The notes under the pieces were generated by a model. That model ran no database searches, had not been told where the DNA came from, and worked only from the letters and a program-made list of their open reading frames with translations. A DNA stretch of 5,782 nucleotides from Acidobacteriota bacterium (GTDB lineage: Bacteria > Acidobacteriota > Terriglobia > Acidoferrales > UBA7541). The stretch is from assembly GCA_019239815.1 (NCBI GenBank), contig JAFAZL010000962.1, positions 1-5,782 on the forward strand, given 5' to 3'. Shown piece after piece: positions 1 to 5,782 of this stretch. Each line of letters begins with the position of its first letter. Position 1 is the stretch's first letter. Made by a program: the position numbers and the translations under genes.

Positions 1-460
1 GCGCAATGGAATTGGGCGTACGGATCTCGTCGAGAATCGTTTGGTCGGGATGAAGTCGCGCGGTGCGTATGAGACTCCCGGCGGCACGCTGCTGATCAAG
101 GCGCATCAGGAACTCGAGCGGCTGACCGTCGATCGCGAAACGGCGCACTTCATGCAGGCGTTGTCGCATCGCTACGCCGAGCTCGTCTACAACGGCGTGT
201 GGTTCTCGACGCTGCGCGAATCGCTGGACGGATTCTTCAAGGTGGCGCAGCAGTTCGTTACCGGCACCGTCGGCCTAAAATTGTGGAAGGGCACGCTCAA
301 CGTAACCAGTCGCAAGTCGCCGTTCTCGCTGTATCGCGCCGATCTAGCGAGCTTCACGATGGGCCGCTACAATCCCAAGGACGCGGAAGGGTTTATCAAT
401 CTCTTCGCGCTGCCCGTGACCGCTCGCCCGAAGGCGAAGGCCGAGGGCGGAAAGAACTAG
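1..460 (+). CDS. argG: Argininosuccinate synthase, C-terminal part (5' end outside window)
   Basis: ArgG joins citrulline and aspartate using ATP to make argininosuccinate, the penultimate step of arginine synthesis in the cytoplasm. The frame is open from base 2, and 152 residues are visible before the TAG stop at 458-460. The fragment begins RNGIGRTDLVENRLVGMKSR and continues into GAYETPGGT, the family's conserved citrulline-binding stretch. The Glu of VEN and the Tyr of AYETPGG, 12 residues apart, correspond to the citrulline-contacting pair of bacterial ArgG. The rest is the C-terminal multimerisation region (LKLWKGTLNVTSRKSPFSLY, then FTMGRYNPKDAEGFINLF). The catalytic N-terminal ATP-binding domain lies upstream of the window. 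An ATG-like start inside the fragment is not the real start because homology continues to the window edge. The lysine/alanine-rich tail after FALP is ordinary. argH follows 79 bases later on the same strand, as expected for an arg operon. Confidence 0.97.
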   Translation, partial: RNGIGRTDLVENRLVGMKSRGAYETPGGTLLIKAHQELERLTVDRETAHFMQALSHRYAELVYNGVWFSTLRESLDGFFKVAQQFVTGTVGLKLWKGTLNVTSRKSPFSLYRADLASFTMGRYNPKDAEGFINLFALPVTARPKAKAEGGKN

Positions 461-471
461 CTCGATTTTGT

Positions 472-495
472 AGGGGCGCAGCATGCTGCGCCCCT
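472..495. repeat. Perfect 24-base palindrome between argG and argH
   Basis: Bases 472-483 (AGGGGCGCAGCA) are exactly reverse-complemented by 484-495 (TGCTGCGCCCCT), with GCATGC at the centre. As RNA this would give a very GC-rich hairpin. It starts 12 bases after the argG stop and ends 45 bases before the earliest argH start. No U-tract follows on either strand, so it does not look like a standard intrinsic terminator. A REP-like dispersed element, an mRNA-stabilising 3' hairpin for argG, or a partial transcription or processing barrier are all possible. The palindrome itself is read directly; the role is inferred. Confidence 0.85.
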
Positions 496-545
496 GCATG
501 GCAAGCTGTCAGCACGAATGAAATTCGCTTTTTCTTAAATTGACG

Positions 546-2033
546 ATGACCGATTCACCCACAACCGATCGCAAGGACGACCGCCTTTGGGGCGGGCGTT
601 TCGAGCGCGAACCGGACAAGGCGTTCGACGCGTTTCAGCGATCGTTTTCGTTCGACCGGCGCCTGCTCCCCTATGAGCTGGCCGTCGATCGAGCGTGGGC
701 GCGTGCGTTGCAAAAGGTCGGAATCCTCACCGAAGCGGAAGTTCACGACACGATCAAAGCGCTGGAAGCCATCGCGTCGGAGCTCGATGACGATCCAACG
801 TTTCTTGATGGTTCGACCGCGGAAGATGTGCACCATTTCGTAGAAAGCGCGCTCGTACATGAGCTTGGGGCGCTCGGCTGGAAGCTGCACACGGGCCGAA
901 GCCGCAACGAACTTGTAGCGACCGATTTTCGATTGTTCGTGATGGATGCGGCTGCGGGCTTGCAGCGGCAGCTCGGCGAATTTTTGGCGGTGATTCTAGA
1001 ACAAGCCAAGAGGAATTTTGGCTTGCCCATGGCCGGCATGACGCACATGCAGCACGCACAGCCGATTTTGCTGGCGCATTTTCTGCTGGCGCATGCAGAA
1101 GCGTTTTCGCGTGACGTGACGCGGCTGCAACACGCCGCCGAGAGCGCTGACGCTTGCCCTATGGGTTCGGGCGCCCTGGCGGGAAACAGTTTCGGCATCG
1201 ATCGCGAGGGGATCGCGCGCGATCTCGGCTTTTCGCGCATTACGGCCAACAGCCTCGATGCCGTGAGCGATCGTGACTTCGCGCTCGACTACCTCGCGGC
1301 GCTCAGCGGGATCGCGACGCATCTCTCGCGCCTGGCCGAAGATTTTGTGATTTTTGCGTCGCAGGAATTCGCGTACGTCATTCTGCCCGACGAATACGCG
1401 ACGGGAAGCAGCCTGATGCCACAAAAGAAGAATCCCGATTCGTGGGAACTGATCCGCGGCAAGACGGGACGGATTCACGGCGCGCTGCTTGGGCTGCTCA
1501 CAACGATGAAAGGTTTGCCCACGAGCTACCAGCGCGACTTGCAGGAAGATAAGGAGGCGCTTTTCGCCGCTCACGACCAGATCGCGGCAATGCTGGCCAT
1601 CGCGACCGGCGCCGTTGCCACAACGAAATTCCAGGAAGATAGATTGCGCGCCGCCGCGTCGAATCCTGTACTGTTTGCTACAGAAGGTGCAGACTATCTG
1701 GTCCATCGCGGGCTGCCTTTCCGGCAAGCGCACGACGTGATCGGCAAGGTGCTGCGCGAAGCCGAACGGCAAAACAAGCCGTGGACGCAGCTTTCGCTTG
1801 ATGATGTGCAGAAGATTTCGCCGCTCTTCGAGAAGGATTTGCTTTCGGGACTAACGGTCGAGAACGCAATTGCGACCAAGTCGGTGCCCGGAGGAACGGC
1901 TTCAGACTCGGTGAAAGCCGCGATTGCTTCATTGCAAGAACGAATCACAAGTTTGCAGTCGAAGTTGCAGGTAAAATCTGTCGTAGAACTGTCGGAAGCG
2001 AAGTCGAAAGCCAAAACTCAAACAGGAGAATGA
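546..2033 (+). CDS. argH: Argininosuccinate lyase
   Basis: ArgH splits argininosuccinate into arginine and fumarate, the last step of arginine synthesis; it is a cytoplasmic homotetramer of the fumarase/aspartase superfamily. Counting from the TTG at 540, the N-terminal signature RLWGGRFEREPD is at residues 15-26, HTGRSRNE at 117-124, and MTHMQHAQP at 167-175, holding the conserved His of the GYTHLQ.AQP region. The superfamily signature GSSLMPQKKNPD is at 289-300, with the catalytic Ser in the mobile loop. The 495-497 residues slightly exceed the usual 450-470. The excess is a short polar N-terminus and a Lys/Ser-rich tail after GGTASDSV. ATG 546 is preferred over the in-frame TTG 540 for its codon and its fit to the family start, but neither has a recognisable Shine-Dalgarno. 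It lies downstream of argG and upstream of argJ on the same strand. Confidence 0.97.
   Translation: MTDSPTTDRKDDRLWGGRFEREPDKAFDAFQRSFSFDRRLLPYELAVDRAWARALQKVGILTEAEVHDTIKALEAIASELDDDPTFLDGSTAEDVHHFVESALVHELGALGWKLHTGRSRNELVATDFRLFVMDAAAGLQRQLGEFLAVILEQAKRNFGLPMAGMTHMQHAQPILLAHFLLAHAEAFSRDVTRLQHAAESADACPMGSGALAGNSFGIDREGIARDLGFSRITANSLDAVSDRDFALDYLAALSGIATHLSRLAEDFVIFASQEFAYVILPDEYATGSSLMPQKKNPDSWELIRGKTGRIHGALLGLLTTMKGLPTSYQRDLQEDKEALFAAHDQIAAMLAIATGAVATTKFQEDRLRAAASNPVLFATEGADYLVHRGLPFRQAHDVIGKVLREAERQNKPWTQLSLDDVQKISPLFEKDLLSGLTVENAIATKSVPGGTASDSVKAAIASLQERITSLQSKLQVKSVVELSEAKSKAKTQTGE
2024..2028 (+). promoter_or_regulatory. Strong Shine-Dalgarno for a start at 2035
   Basis: AGGAG ends six bases before ATG 2035 and lies inside the last argH codons, with the argH TGA at 2031-2033. 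It is the best ribosome binding site in the window and does not serve any recognised gene start. That argues that something is translated from 2035, coupled to the end of argH. Confidence 0.65.
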
Positions 2034-2034
2034 A

Positions 2035-2115
2035 ATGAGCACCAATGTCGTCGATTTGAAACAGCAGACGTTCGCGGGCCTCGCGGAGGATCGGGGGTTA
2101 CTTCCGGCAGTCTGA
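2035..2115 (+). CDS. Possible 26-residue peptide, or frameshifted 5' end of argJ
   Basis: An ORF starts one base after the argH stop, behind a good AGGAG, and encodes MSTNVVDLKQQTFAGLAEDR followed by GLLPAV, ending at TGA 2113-2115. I do not recognise the product: there is no signal peptide, no membrane segment and only one Arg, so it does not look like an arginine attenuator leader. Two readings fit. It may be a short coupled peptide or leader ORF upstream of argJ. Alternatively it is the true N-terminus of an extended argJ product, because the +1 frame is open from 2060 straight into argJ. Removing one G from the GGGGG at 2093-2097 would join the frames. The start is supported by the ribosome binding site; expression and function are unknown. 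Confidence 0.4.
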   Translation: MSTNVVDLKQQTFAGLAEDRGLLPAV

Positions 2116-2284
2116 AGCGAACACCTCAAAAAACGGCAAGAGCAACAACGGTTCCAGCGCCAAAAAAATCGAGGCGGCATCGGGACCGGGCAACATCGAA
2201 ACAGTTTCAGCAATTCGCAAGATCATCAGTTCGAAGTCCAAGAATGAACGCAAACCTTCCACGAAAAAGAGCGAGCGACGAGCA
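2116..2284 (+). other. A-rich gap before argJ, open in the argJ frame
   Basis: This spacer has no recognised gene. Bases 2101-2280 count 92 G+C of 180 (about 51 percent), below the flanking genes, with A-runs at 2128-2133 and 2162-2168. The argJ frame has no stop back to 2060 but contains no ATG, GTG or TTG before GTG 2285. Its translation is polar and low in complexity, rich in Lys, Ser and Asn (for example SEANTSKNGKSNNGSSAKK and later SSKSKNERKPSTKKSERR). That resembles a disordered linker more than random out-of-frame sequence. It could be an untranslated leader, a degraded gene remnant, or part of an argJ N-terminal extension. I see no convincing promoter or terminator in it. Confidence 0.5.
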
Positions 2285-3505
2285 GTGGACCTGATGCACG
2301 CTCTGTCTGAAGCAGCACTTCCACGAGGATTCCGATTCGCGGCAACGGCGTGCGGCCTGAAAAAAACGGGCGCGCTCGATCTCGCCATGTTTACGAGCGA
2401 GGTGCCGGCGTCGGCGGCGGCGGTGTTCACGCAAAATCTGGTGGTTGCGCCGCCGGTGCTCGTGTCGAAGGCAAATCTGCGCGCGTCGAAGGGGCACATG
2501 CGCGGCGTGGTGATCAACGCCGGCAACGCGAATTGCGCCACCGGCGAGGAAGGCCGCGCTGCAGCCGAACGCACTGTCGCCGAGGCGGCGAAGCATGTGG
2601 CATGCAAACCGCACGAATTGTTCGTTTGCTCGACCGGTGTGATCGGTGTGCCGCTCGCGGTCGATAAAATCTTGCGCCGCTTGCCGCAGCTTTCGCGGCA
2701 GCAGCGGGCATCGGCACGATCGTTCGCGGAGCTTTCGCTGGCGATCTGCACGACGGACACTCAGCCGAAAACGGCGGCGGCTTCGTTCAAGATGGCGGGC
2801 AAGCGCGTGCATCTGGTCGGGTGCGCGAAAGGCGCGGGCATGATTCATCCGAATATGGCGACGACGCTGTCGTTCGTCGCGACGGATGCGAACATCGCGC
2901 CGGGACTGCTGCAGAAAACGCTGAGCGACGTGACCAAGCGGACGTTTAACTCCATCACGATCGACGGTGATACTTCGACAAACGATACACTGCTCGTTCT
3001 GGCCAATGGAGAGGCGGGCGCACCGCCGATCGCGGCGGGCACGAAGGCGCATCGCGATTTCGCGGCTGCGCTCGAGGATGTCTGTCATTCGCTCGCGTTG
3101 CAGATCGTGGCCGACGGCGAAGGTGCCCAGCGCGTGATCGAAATCGAAGTGCGCGGCGCGAAGAGCGAAGCGGCGGCGCGTCAGATTGCGCAGACGATTG
3201 CGACGTCACCGCTGGTGAAGACGGCGTTCGCGGGCGGCGATCCGAACTGGGGTCGCGTGTTCGCGGCGGCCGGGCGGTCGGGAGTGAAGTTCGATCCGCA
3301 CCTCGTCGATATCACGATGGCGGGAATTCATGTGCTGAGTAAGGGGCGCCCGCTCGATTTCAACGAGCGCGCAGCGAGCAACCGATTGCTCACGCCGCAC
3401 GTACACATCGTCGTCGATTTGAACGCTGGTCGCGCTTCCGCTCGCTACTGGACGTGCGATTTCACCGCCGAGTACGTGCGCATCAACGCGTCGTACCGAA
3501 CCTAG
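2285..3505 (+). CDS. argJ: Glutamate N-acetyltransferase / ornithine acetyltransferase
   Basis: ArgJ moves the acetyl group from N-acetylornithine to glutamate, recycling it in the cyclic arginine pathway; some members also use acetyl-CoA, and sequence alone does not settle which type this is. From GTG 2285 it is 406 residues, the normal family length. STGVIG (116-121) is the oxyanion-hole region. [16 protein letters not shown] (182-197) holds the autoproteolysis site, where cleavage before Thr193 (codon at 2861) would make alpha and beta subunits with Thr193 as nucleophile. DGDTSTND is at 228-234 and GGDPNWGR at 317-324. The C-terminus [10 protein letters not shown] is typical. GTG 2285 or ATG 2294 both fit the family start, but neither has a clear Shine-Dalgarno, so translation may depend on coupling or on an upstream start. 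It is followed by a hairpin terminator and a convergent toxin-antitoxin pair. Confidence 0.97.
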   Translation: MDLMHALSEAALPRGFRFAATACGLKKTGALDLAMFTSEVPASAAAVFTQNLVVAPPVLVSKANLRASKGHMRGVVINAGNANCATGEEGRAAAERTVAEAAKHVACKPHELFVCSTGVIGVPLAVDKILRRLPQLSRQQRASARSFAELSLAICTTDTQPKTAAASFKMAGKRVHLVGCAKGAGMIHPNMATTLSFVATDANIAPGLLQKTLSDVTKRTFNSITIDGDTSTNDTLLVLANGEAGAPPIAAGTKAHRDFAAALEDVCHSLALQIVADGEGAQRVIEIEVRGAKSEAAARQIAQTIATSPLVKTAFAGGDPNWGRVFAAAGRSGVKFDPHLVDITMAGIHVLSKGRPLDFNERAASNRLLTPHVHIVVDLNAGRASARYWTCDFTAEYVRINASYRT

Positions 3506-3539
3506 ATCGATTTCGGTAGACGTCACCTAGACGAAAACG

Positions 3540-3573
3540 AGGAGGGGTGGCTCATATGGGCCACCCTCTTTCT
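3540..3573. terminator. Hairpin terminator between argJ and the convergent toxin gene
   Basis: GGGTGGC at 3545-3551 pairs with GCCACCC at 3560-3566. The stem extends inward by T.G and C-G pairs to an ATAT loop at 3554-3557, and outward past a bulged G with AG/CT pairs. On the plus strand it is followed by TTTCTGT, giving a short U-rich tail 35 bases after the argJ stop. On the minus strand the stem is followed by a TTTT-containing stretch (complement of 3533-3536), so it may also end the toxin transcript, which stops at 3587. Confidence 0.75.
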
Positions 3574-3586
3574 GTAGCGATCCAAG

Positions 3587-3871
3587 CTATTTCGTCTTTC
3601 GTTGTGCCGCGTGCCAAATCGTCGCGATTAAGACGCTTCGGCGAAGAACTCGATAAATGATTACGTAAGGCGTGCCAGCAACAAGCAACTCTCGGAGTTT
3701 TGGATTTGACGCGCGATGCCCTAGGTTGGGGTGCGTCTTCAATGACTCTGCGGACCTGACAATGTCAATCGCGAGTCCTTCCGCGGCGATGGGCTTGTCC
3801 TGAGCAACATACAGTCGAATCGCGTTAAGCCGGCGCAGCGCTCGCTCAGACCAAACAATCTCAAAGTTCAC
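3587..3871 (-). CDS. ParE/RelE-family toxin
   Basis: This 94-residue basic protein has the length and pattern of the ParE branch of the ParE/RelE superfamily. The N-terminus is a beta strand (FEIVWSERALRRLNAIRLYV), followed by a second helix (IVRSAESLKTHPNLG). The C-terminal sheet carries the hallmark LRELLVAGTPYVIIYRV and ends VLIATIWHAAQ. ParE proteins poison DNA gyrase and RelE-type relatives cut mRNA on the ribosome; this fold alone does not tell which target applies. The GTG start at 3871 overlaps the antitoxin TGA by 4 bases (GTGA), so translation is likely coupled, and no strong Shine-Dalgarno is seen. It has no sign of truncation. The gene is the last of its operon and faces argJ across a shared hairpin. 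The family call is strong; the molecular target is not determined. Confidence 0.9.
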   Translation of the reverse strand: MNFEIVWSERALRRLNAIRLYVAQDKPIAAEGLAIDIVRSAESLKTHPNLGHRASNPKLRELLVAGTPYVIIYRVLRRSVLIATIWHAAQRKTK

Positions 3872-4179
3872 CGAGATTTTTCGGAGTGATCTCTACCACA
3901 GGCACATTTCGGCGGGGGGAGCTCGTGACCTGTCCCCCAGGAGAGCAGCCACGCCCTCATGTCGTCGTGTTTGATGTAGTGTCCGGTCGCAAATTCACGC
4001 TCAGCCGCACGTGCCTCCTCGATCATGCGACTCTGGTCGGCAACGAAAGACTCAACAACATCGGAGACCAAAAGGTCTGAGCTACGCCCGCGGGACTTGG
4101 CAAATTGCGCCAATGTCTTTTTGGTCGCGGGTTTGATCCCGAAACTCATTTTCGAGCGACGTGGCTTCGGCATAGGCAC
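3868..4179 (-). CDS. Ribbon-helix-helix (CopG/ParD-like) antitoxin
   Basis: A 103-residue protein lies immediately upstream of the toxin with a 4-base overlap. Residues 11-45 (MSFGIKPATKKTLAQFAKSR, then SSDLLVSDVVESF) match a ribbon-helix-helix DNA-binding unit: a short strand, a helix, a Gly/Arg-Ser turn and a second helix. The later part has GHYIKHDDMRAWLLSWGTGHELPPP-type sequence, a motif I know from chromosomal RHH antitoxins paired with ParE toxins (H..M.AWL.SWGT..E.PPP). It should neutralise the toxin and repress its own promoter. The start is either GTG 4179 or ATG 4173, the latter giving MPKPRRSK; neither has a good Shine-Dalgarno. An unusual tail after PPP carries Cys92, Cys94 and His98 (KCACGRDH). 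The intervals 3661-3720, 3841-3900 and 4021-4080 across the pair total 89 G+C of 180, lower than the arg genes, suggesting acquisition. Confidence 0.87.
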   Translation of the reverse strand: MPMPKPRRSKMSFGIKPATKKTLAQFAKSRGRSSDLLVSDVVESFVADQSRMIEEARAAEREFATGHYIKHDDMRAWLLSWGTGHELPPPKCACGRDHSEKSR

Positions 4180-4190
4180 AGTTTACACCC

Positions 4191-4210
4191 AATCTGAGAA
4201 GACTCAGGTT
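4191..4210. promoter_or_regulatory. Short inverted repeat upstream of the antitoxin, possible operator
   Basis: CTGAG (4194-4198) and CTCAG (4203-4207) flank AAGA, extended by one wobble and two A-T pairs to an 8-pair arm. It sits about 12-30 bases upstream of the antitoxin start and 17 bases past the acyl-CoA ligase stop. Position fits an RHH autoregulatory operator. No U-tract follows on the minus strand, so a terminator for the ligase is less likely. A sequence of this size can occur by chance. Confidence 0.3.
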
Positions 4211-4227
4211 TGACGGGTCGGGAGTTA

Positions 4228-5782
4228 TCATTCCCAAGTCCAGTTGGAGAATTGTTCGCGGAGGGTGGTCTTTTTGAATTTGCCGACGCTGGTGCGGGGG
4301 ATTTCGGCCATGAAGACGAAGGCATCGGGGAGCTGCCACTTTGCGAATGTCTTCGCGAGGTAGGTGCGGAGCTCTTCCGGCGTAGCCGACGCGCCCTCCT
4401 TCAGCACAACGGCGGCGAGCGGGCGCTCCTGCCATTTCGGGTGAGGCACCCCCACCACCGCGGCTTCCTTCACGGAGGGATGCCCCATCAGCGTGTTTTC
4501 TAGATCGACGGAACTGATCCACTCGCCACCCGACTTCACGAGATCCTTCTCTCGGTCGACAATCTTGATGTAGCCCTCTTCGTCCATGTTGGCGACGTCG
4601 CCGGTTCGGAACCAGCCGTCGGCGGTCCAGCGATGCGCCTCATCCGGCAAGTTGTAATAGCTGGAAGCAATCCACGGCCCGCGTACTTCGAGTTCGCCTG
4701 GCGTTTTTCCATCCCGCGGGGCCTCGACTGTTTTCTCGCAGGTTTCGTCCTCAGGACTTTCTGGGCGCATCACGCGCAGCTCGACCAATGGCACCGCAAT
4801 GCCTTGCTTGCCGCGAAATTCGTAGAGTGTGTCGTCGTCGTAGTCATGCATGTGCGACTTCACCAAAGGCGCGGTCGCAAGCGGAGACGTTTCCGTCATG
4901 CCCCAGGCATGAATGATGTGAATCCCGCGCTTGTCGAGCGCACGAATCAAATCGATCGGTGGAGCGCTCCCTCCGCACAGCGCTCGCAACGGAGCGAATT
5001 TCCAGCGATCGGGATATTTCTCCAATGCACAAAGAACATTGAGCCAGATCGTCGGCACACCGGAAGCAAACGTAACACCGTATTCGACGATCGAGTCAAG
5101 GATCGTTTCCGGATCGACATTCGGCCCAAGCAAAATGAATTTCGCACCGGTGATCGCAGCAATGTGGGGCATTCCCCATGAGTTGGCGTGGAACAGCGGC
5201 GCCATCGGCAGCACGACATCGTTGTGACTCAGCGCGAAACAATCGGCCATCGTGAGCGACAAACCATGCAGCACAAGCGACCGATGCGAATAGACGACCG
5301 CTTTGGAGCATCCCGTCGTGCCCGAAGTGAAAAACATGGAAGCACCGTCGTTTTCGTCGAGCTTCGGATAAACGAAGTTGTCGTCTTCGGCCGCGAGTAG
5401 TTCGTCGTATTCGAGAAATCCTTGAGGAACGTCGCCCCCTGCATAGCGATTGACGATCACCTTCTCGAAGCTCGCGCCGGCCACCCGCAGGGATTCGTAA
5501 ACTGGAAGCAACGCGTCATCGACAATGAGAAATCGCGAGCCGGCATGGTTGGCGATCGCGGCGAGTTCTTGAGGATGAAGCCGCAAATTGAGAGGGTTGA
5601 TGATTCCGCCGGTGCAAGGAATCCCGAAGAAGCAATGCATGTGGGTGCCGTGATTCCACATCATCGTGCTGACGCGGTCGCCGGGCTGCAGACCAAGGCG
5701 AGTCAAAGCAGCAGCGAGCCGCCGAGCCCGGCGATGAAAATCGGCATAAGTCGTTCGGGTGACCGCTCGGCGCGGACAGCGC
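4228..5782 (-). CDS. AMP-forming acyl-CoA ligase, AlkK-like (5' end outside window)
   Basis: This is a class I adenylate-forming enzyme that activates a carboxylic acid with ATP and joins it to CoA. The best match is the medium-chain fatty acyl-CoA ligase (AlkK/FadD-like) group, judged from WNHGTHMHCFFGIPCTGGII, NPLNLRLHP and the C-terminal KSGGEWISSVDLEN. The frame has no start codon at a plausible place. It continues to the window edge as RTTYADFHRRARRLAAAL, conserved family sequence, so the TTG at 5706 is internal. In all 517 residues are visible, with perhaps 20-30 missing. Numbering from that TTG, the ATP-binding loop TSGTTGCSKAVVYSHRS is at 127-143, GMTETSP at 269-275, WFRTGD at 365-370, DREKD at 384-388 and the catalytic Lys476 in PRTSVGK. 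The loop has Cys-Ser-Lys-Ala where Pro-Lys-Gly is usual. No membrane segment is evident. The substrate is inferred, not shown. Confidence 0.95.
   Translation of the reverse strand, partial: RCPRRAVTRTTYADFHRRARRLAAALTRLGLQPGDRVSTMMWNHGTHMHCFFGIPCTGGIINPLNLRLHPQELAAIANHAGSRFLIVDDALLPVYESLRVAGASFEKVIVNRYAGGDVPQGFLEYDELLAAEDDNFVYPKLDENDGASMFFTSGTTGCSKAVVYSHRSLVLHGLSLTMADCFALSHNDVVLPMAPLFHANSWGMPHIAAITGAKFILLGPNVDPETILDSIVEYGVTFASGVPTIWLNVLCALEKYPDRWKFAPLRALCGGSAPPIDLIRALDKRGIHIIHAWGMTETSPLATAPLVKSHMHDYDDDTLYEFRGKQGIAVPLVELRVMRPESPEDETCEKTVEAPRDGKTPGELEVRGPWIASSYYNLPDEAHRWTADGWFRTGDVANMDEEGYIKIVDREKDLVKSGGEWISSVDLENTLMGHPSVKEAAVVGVPHPKWQERPLAAVVLKEGASATPEELRTYLAKTFAKWQLPDAFVFMAEIPRTSVGKFKKTTLREQFSNWTWE

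Noticed and set aside
199..543. Plus-strand frame overlapping argG and the argG-argH gap
   Set aside because: It is an off-frame reading of argG that runs through the palindrome, with low-complexity Arg-rich translation and no start signal.
996..1772. Minus-strand open frame opposite argH (258 codons)
   Set aside because: It mirrors conserved argH coding sequence and has no family pattern, ribosome site or context.
2035..2115. Arginine attenuation leader peptide
   Set aside because: The peptide has only one Arg and no run of Arg codons, and no terminator/antiterminator pair is evident after it.
2207..3088. Long minus-strand open frame opposite argJ (293 codons)
   Set aside because: It is antisense to a confident argJ. 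Its translation is Arg/His-rich without any recognisable domain, typical of a shadow frame in high-GC DNA.
4180..4185. TAAACT as an antitoxin promoter -10 box
   Set aside because: It abuts the possible GTG start and has no convincing -35 partner; too weak to annotate.
4633..5181. Plus-strand open frame opposite the acyl-CoA ligase (182 codons)
   Set aside because: The minus strand carries uninterrupted ligase motifs across the same bases; the plus frame shows no domain.
5704..5706. TTG as the start of the acyl-CoA ligase
   Set aside because: Conserved family sequence (TTYADFHRRARRLAAAL) continues upstream in frame to the window edge, so the TTG is an internal Leu codon.

Overview
The window reads as a moderately high-GC bacterial chromosome fragment (60-base samples inside the arginine genes count 38-43 G+C). 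No rRNA, tRNA, CRISPR array or transposase is visible. The protein style, with a clustered cyclic arginine pathway, a ParE/RHH toxin-antitoxin pair and an AlkK-like acyl-CoA ligase, suits an environmental soil-type lineage such as Acidobacteria, Eremiobacterota or Proteobacteria. That placement is a weak inference and no species can be named.

Left half, plus strand: an arginine biosynthesis cluster. It opens with the 3' part of argG (argininosuccinate synthase, cut by the window start). A 79-base gap carrying a perfect 24-base palindrome follows, then complete argH (argininosuccinate lyase). A 251-base A-rich gap leads to complete argJ (glutamate/ornithine N-acetyltransferase). ArgJ recycles the acetyl group at the ornithine steps; ArgG and ArgH turn citrulline into arginine plus fumarate. 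The argH-argJ gap is the most puzzling part. A 26-codon ORF with the best Shine-Dalgarno in the window starts one base after the argH stop, and the frame that runs into argJ is open for about 225 bases upstream of any usable argJ start. Either a short coupled peptide precedes argJ, or argJ has a frameshifted N-terminal extension; removing one G from a GGGGG run would join the two frames.

Right half, minus strand: reading leftward, a 5'-truncated AMP-forming acyl-CoA ligase runs in from the window edge. A 48-base gap with a short inverted repeat follows, then an RHH antitoxin and a ParE/RelE toxin overlapping by 4 bases. The toxin converges on argJ, with a hairpin terminator between them that could serve both strands. 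The toxin-antitoxin pair has lower G+C than its neighbours and looks like an acquired cassette.

No clearly new system is present. The argH-argJ gap and the argG-argH palindrome deserve the closest second look.
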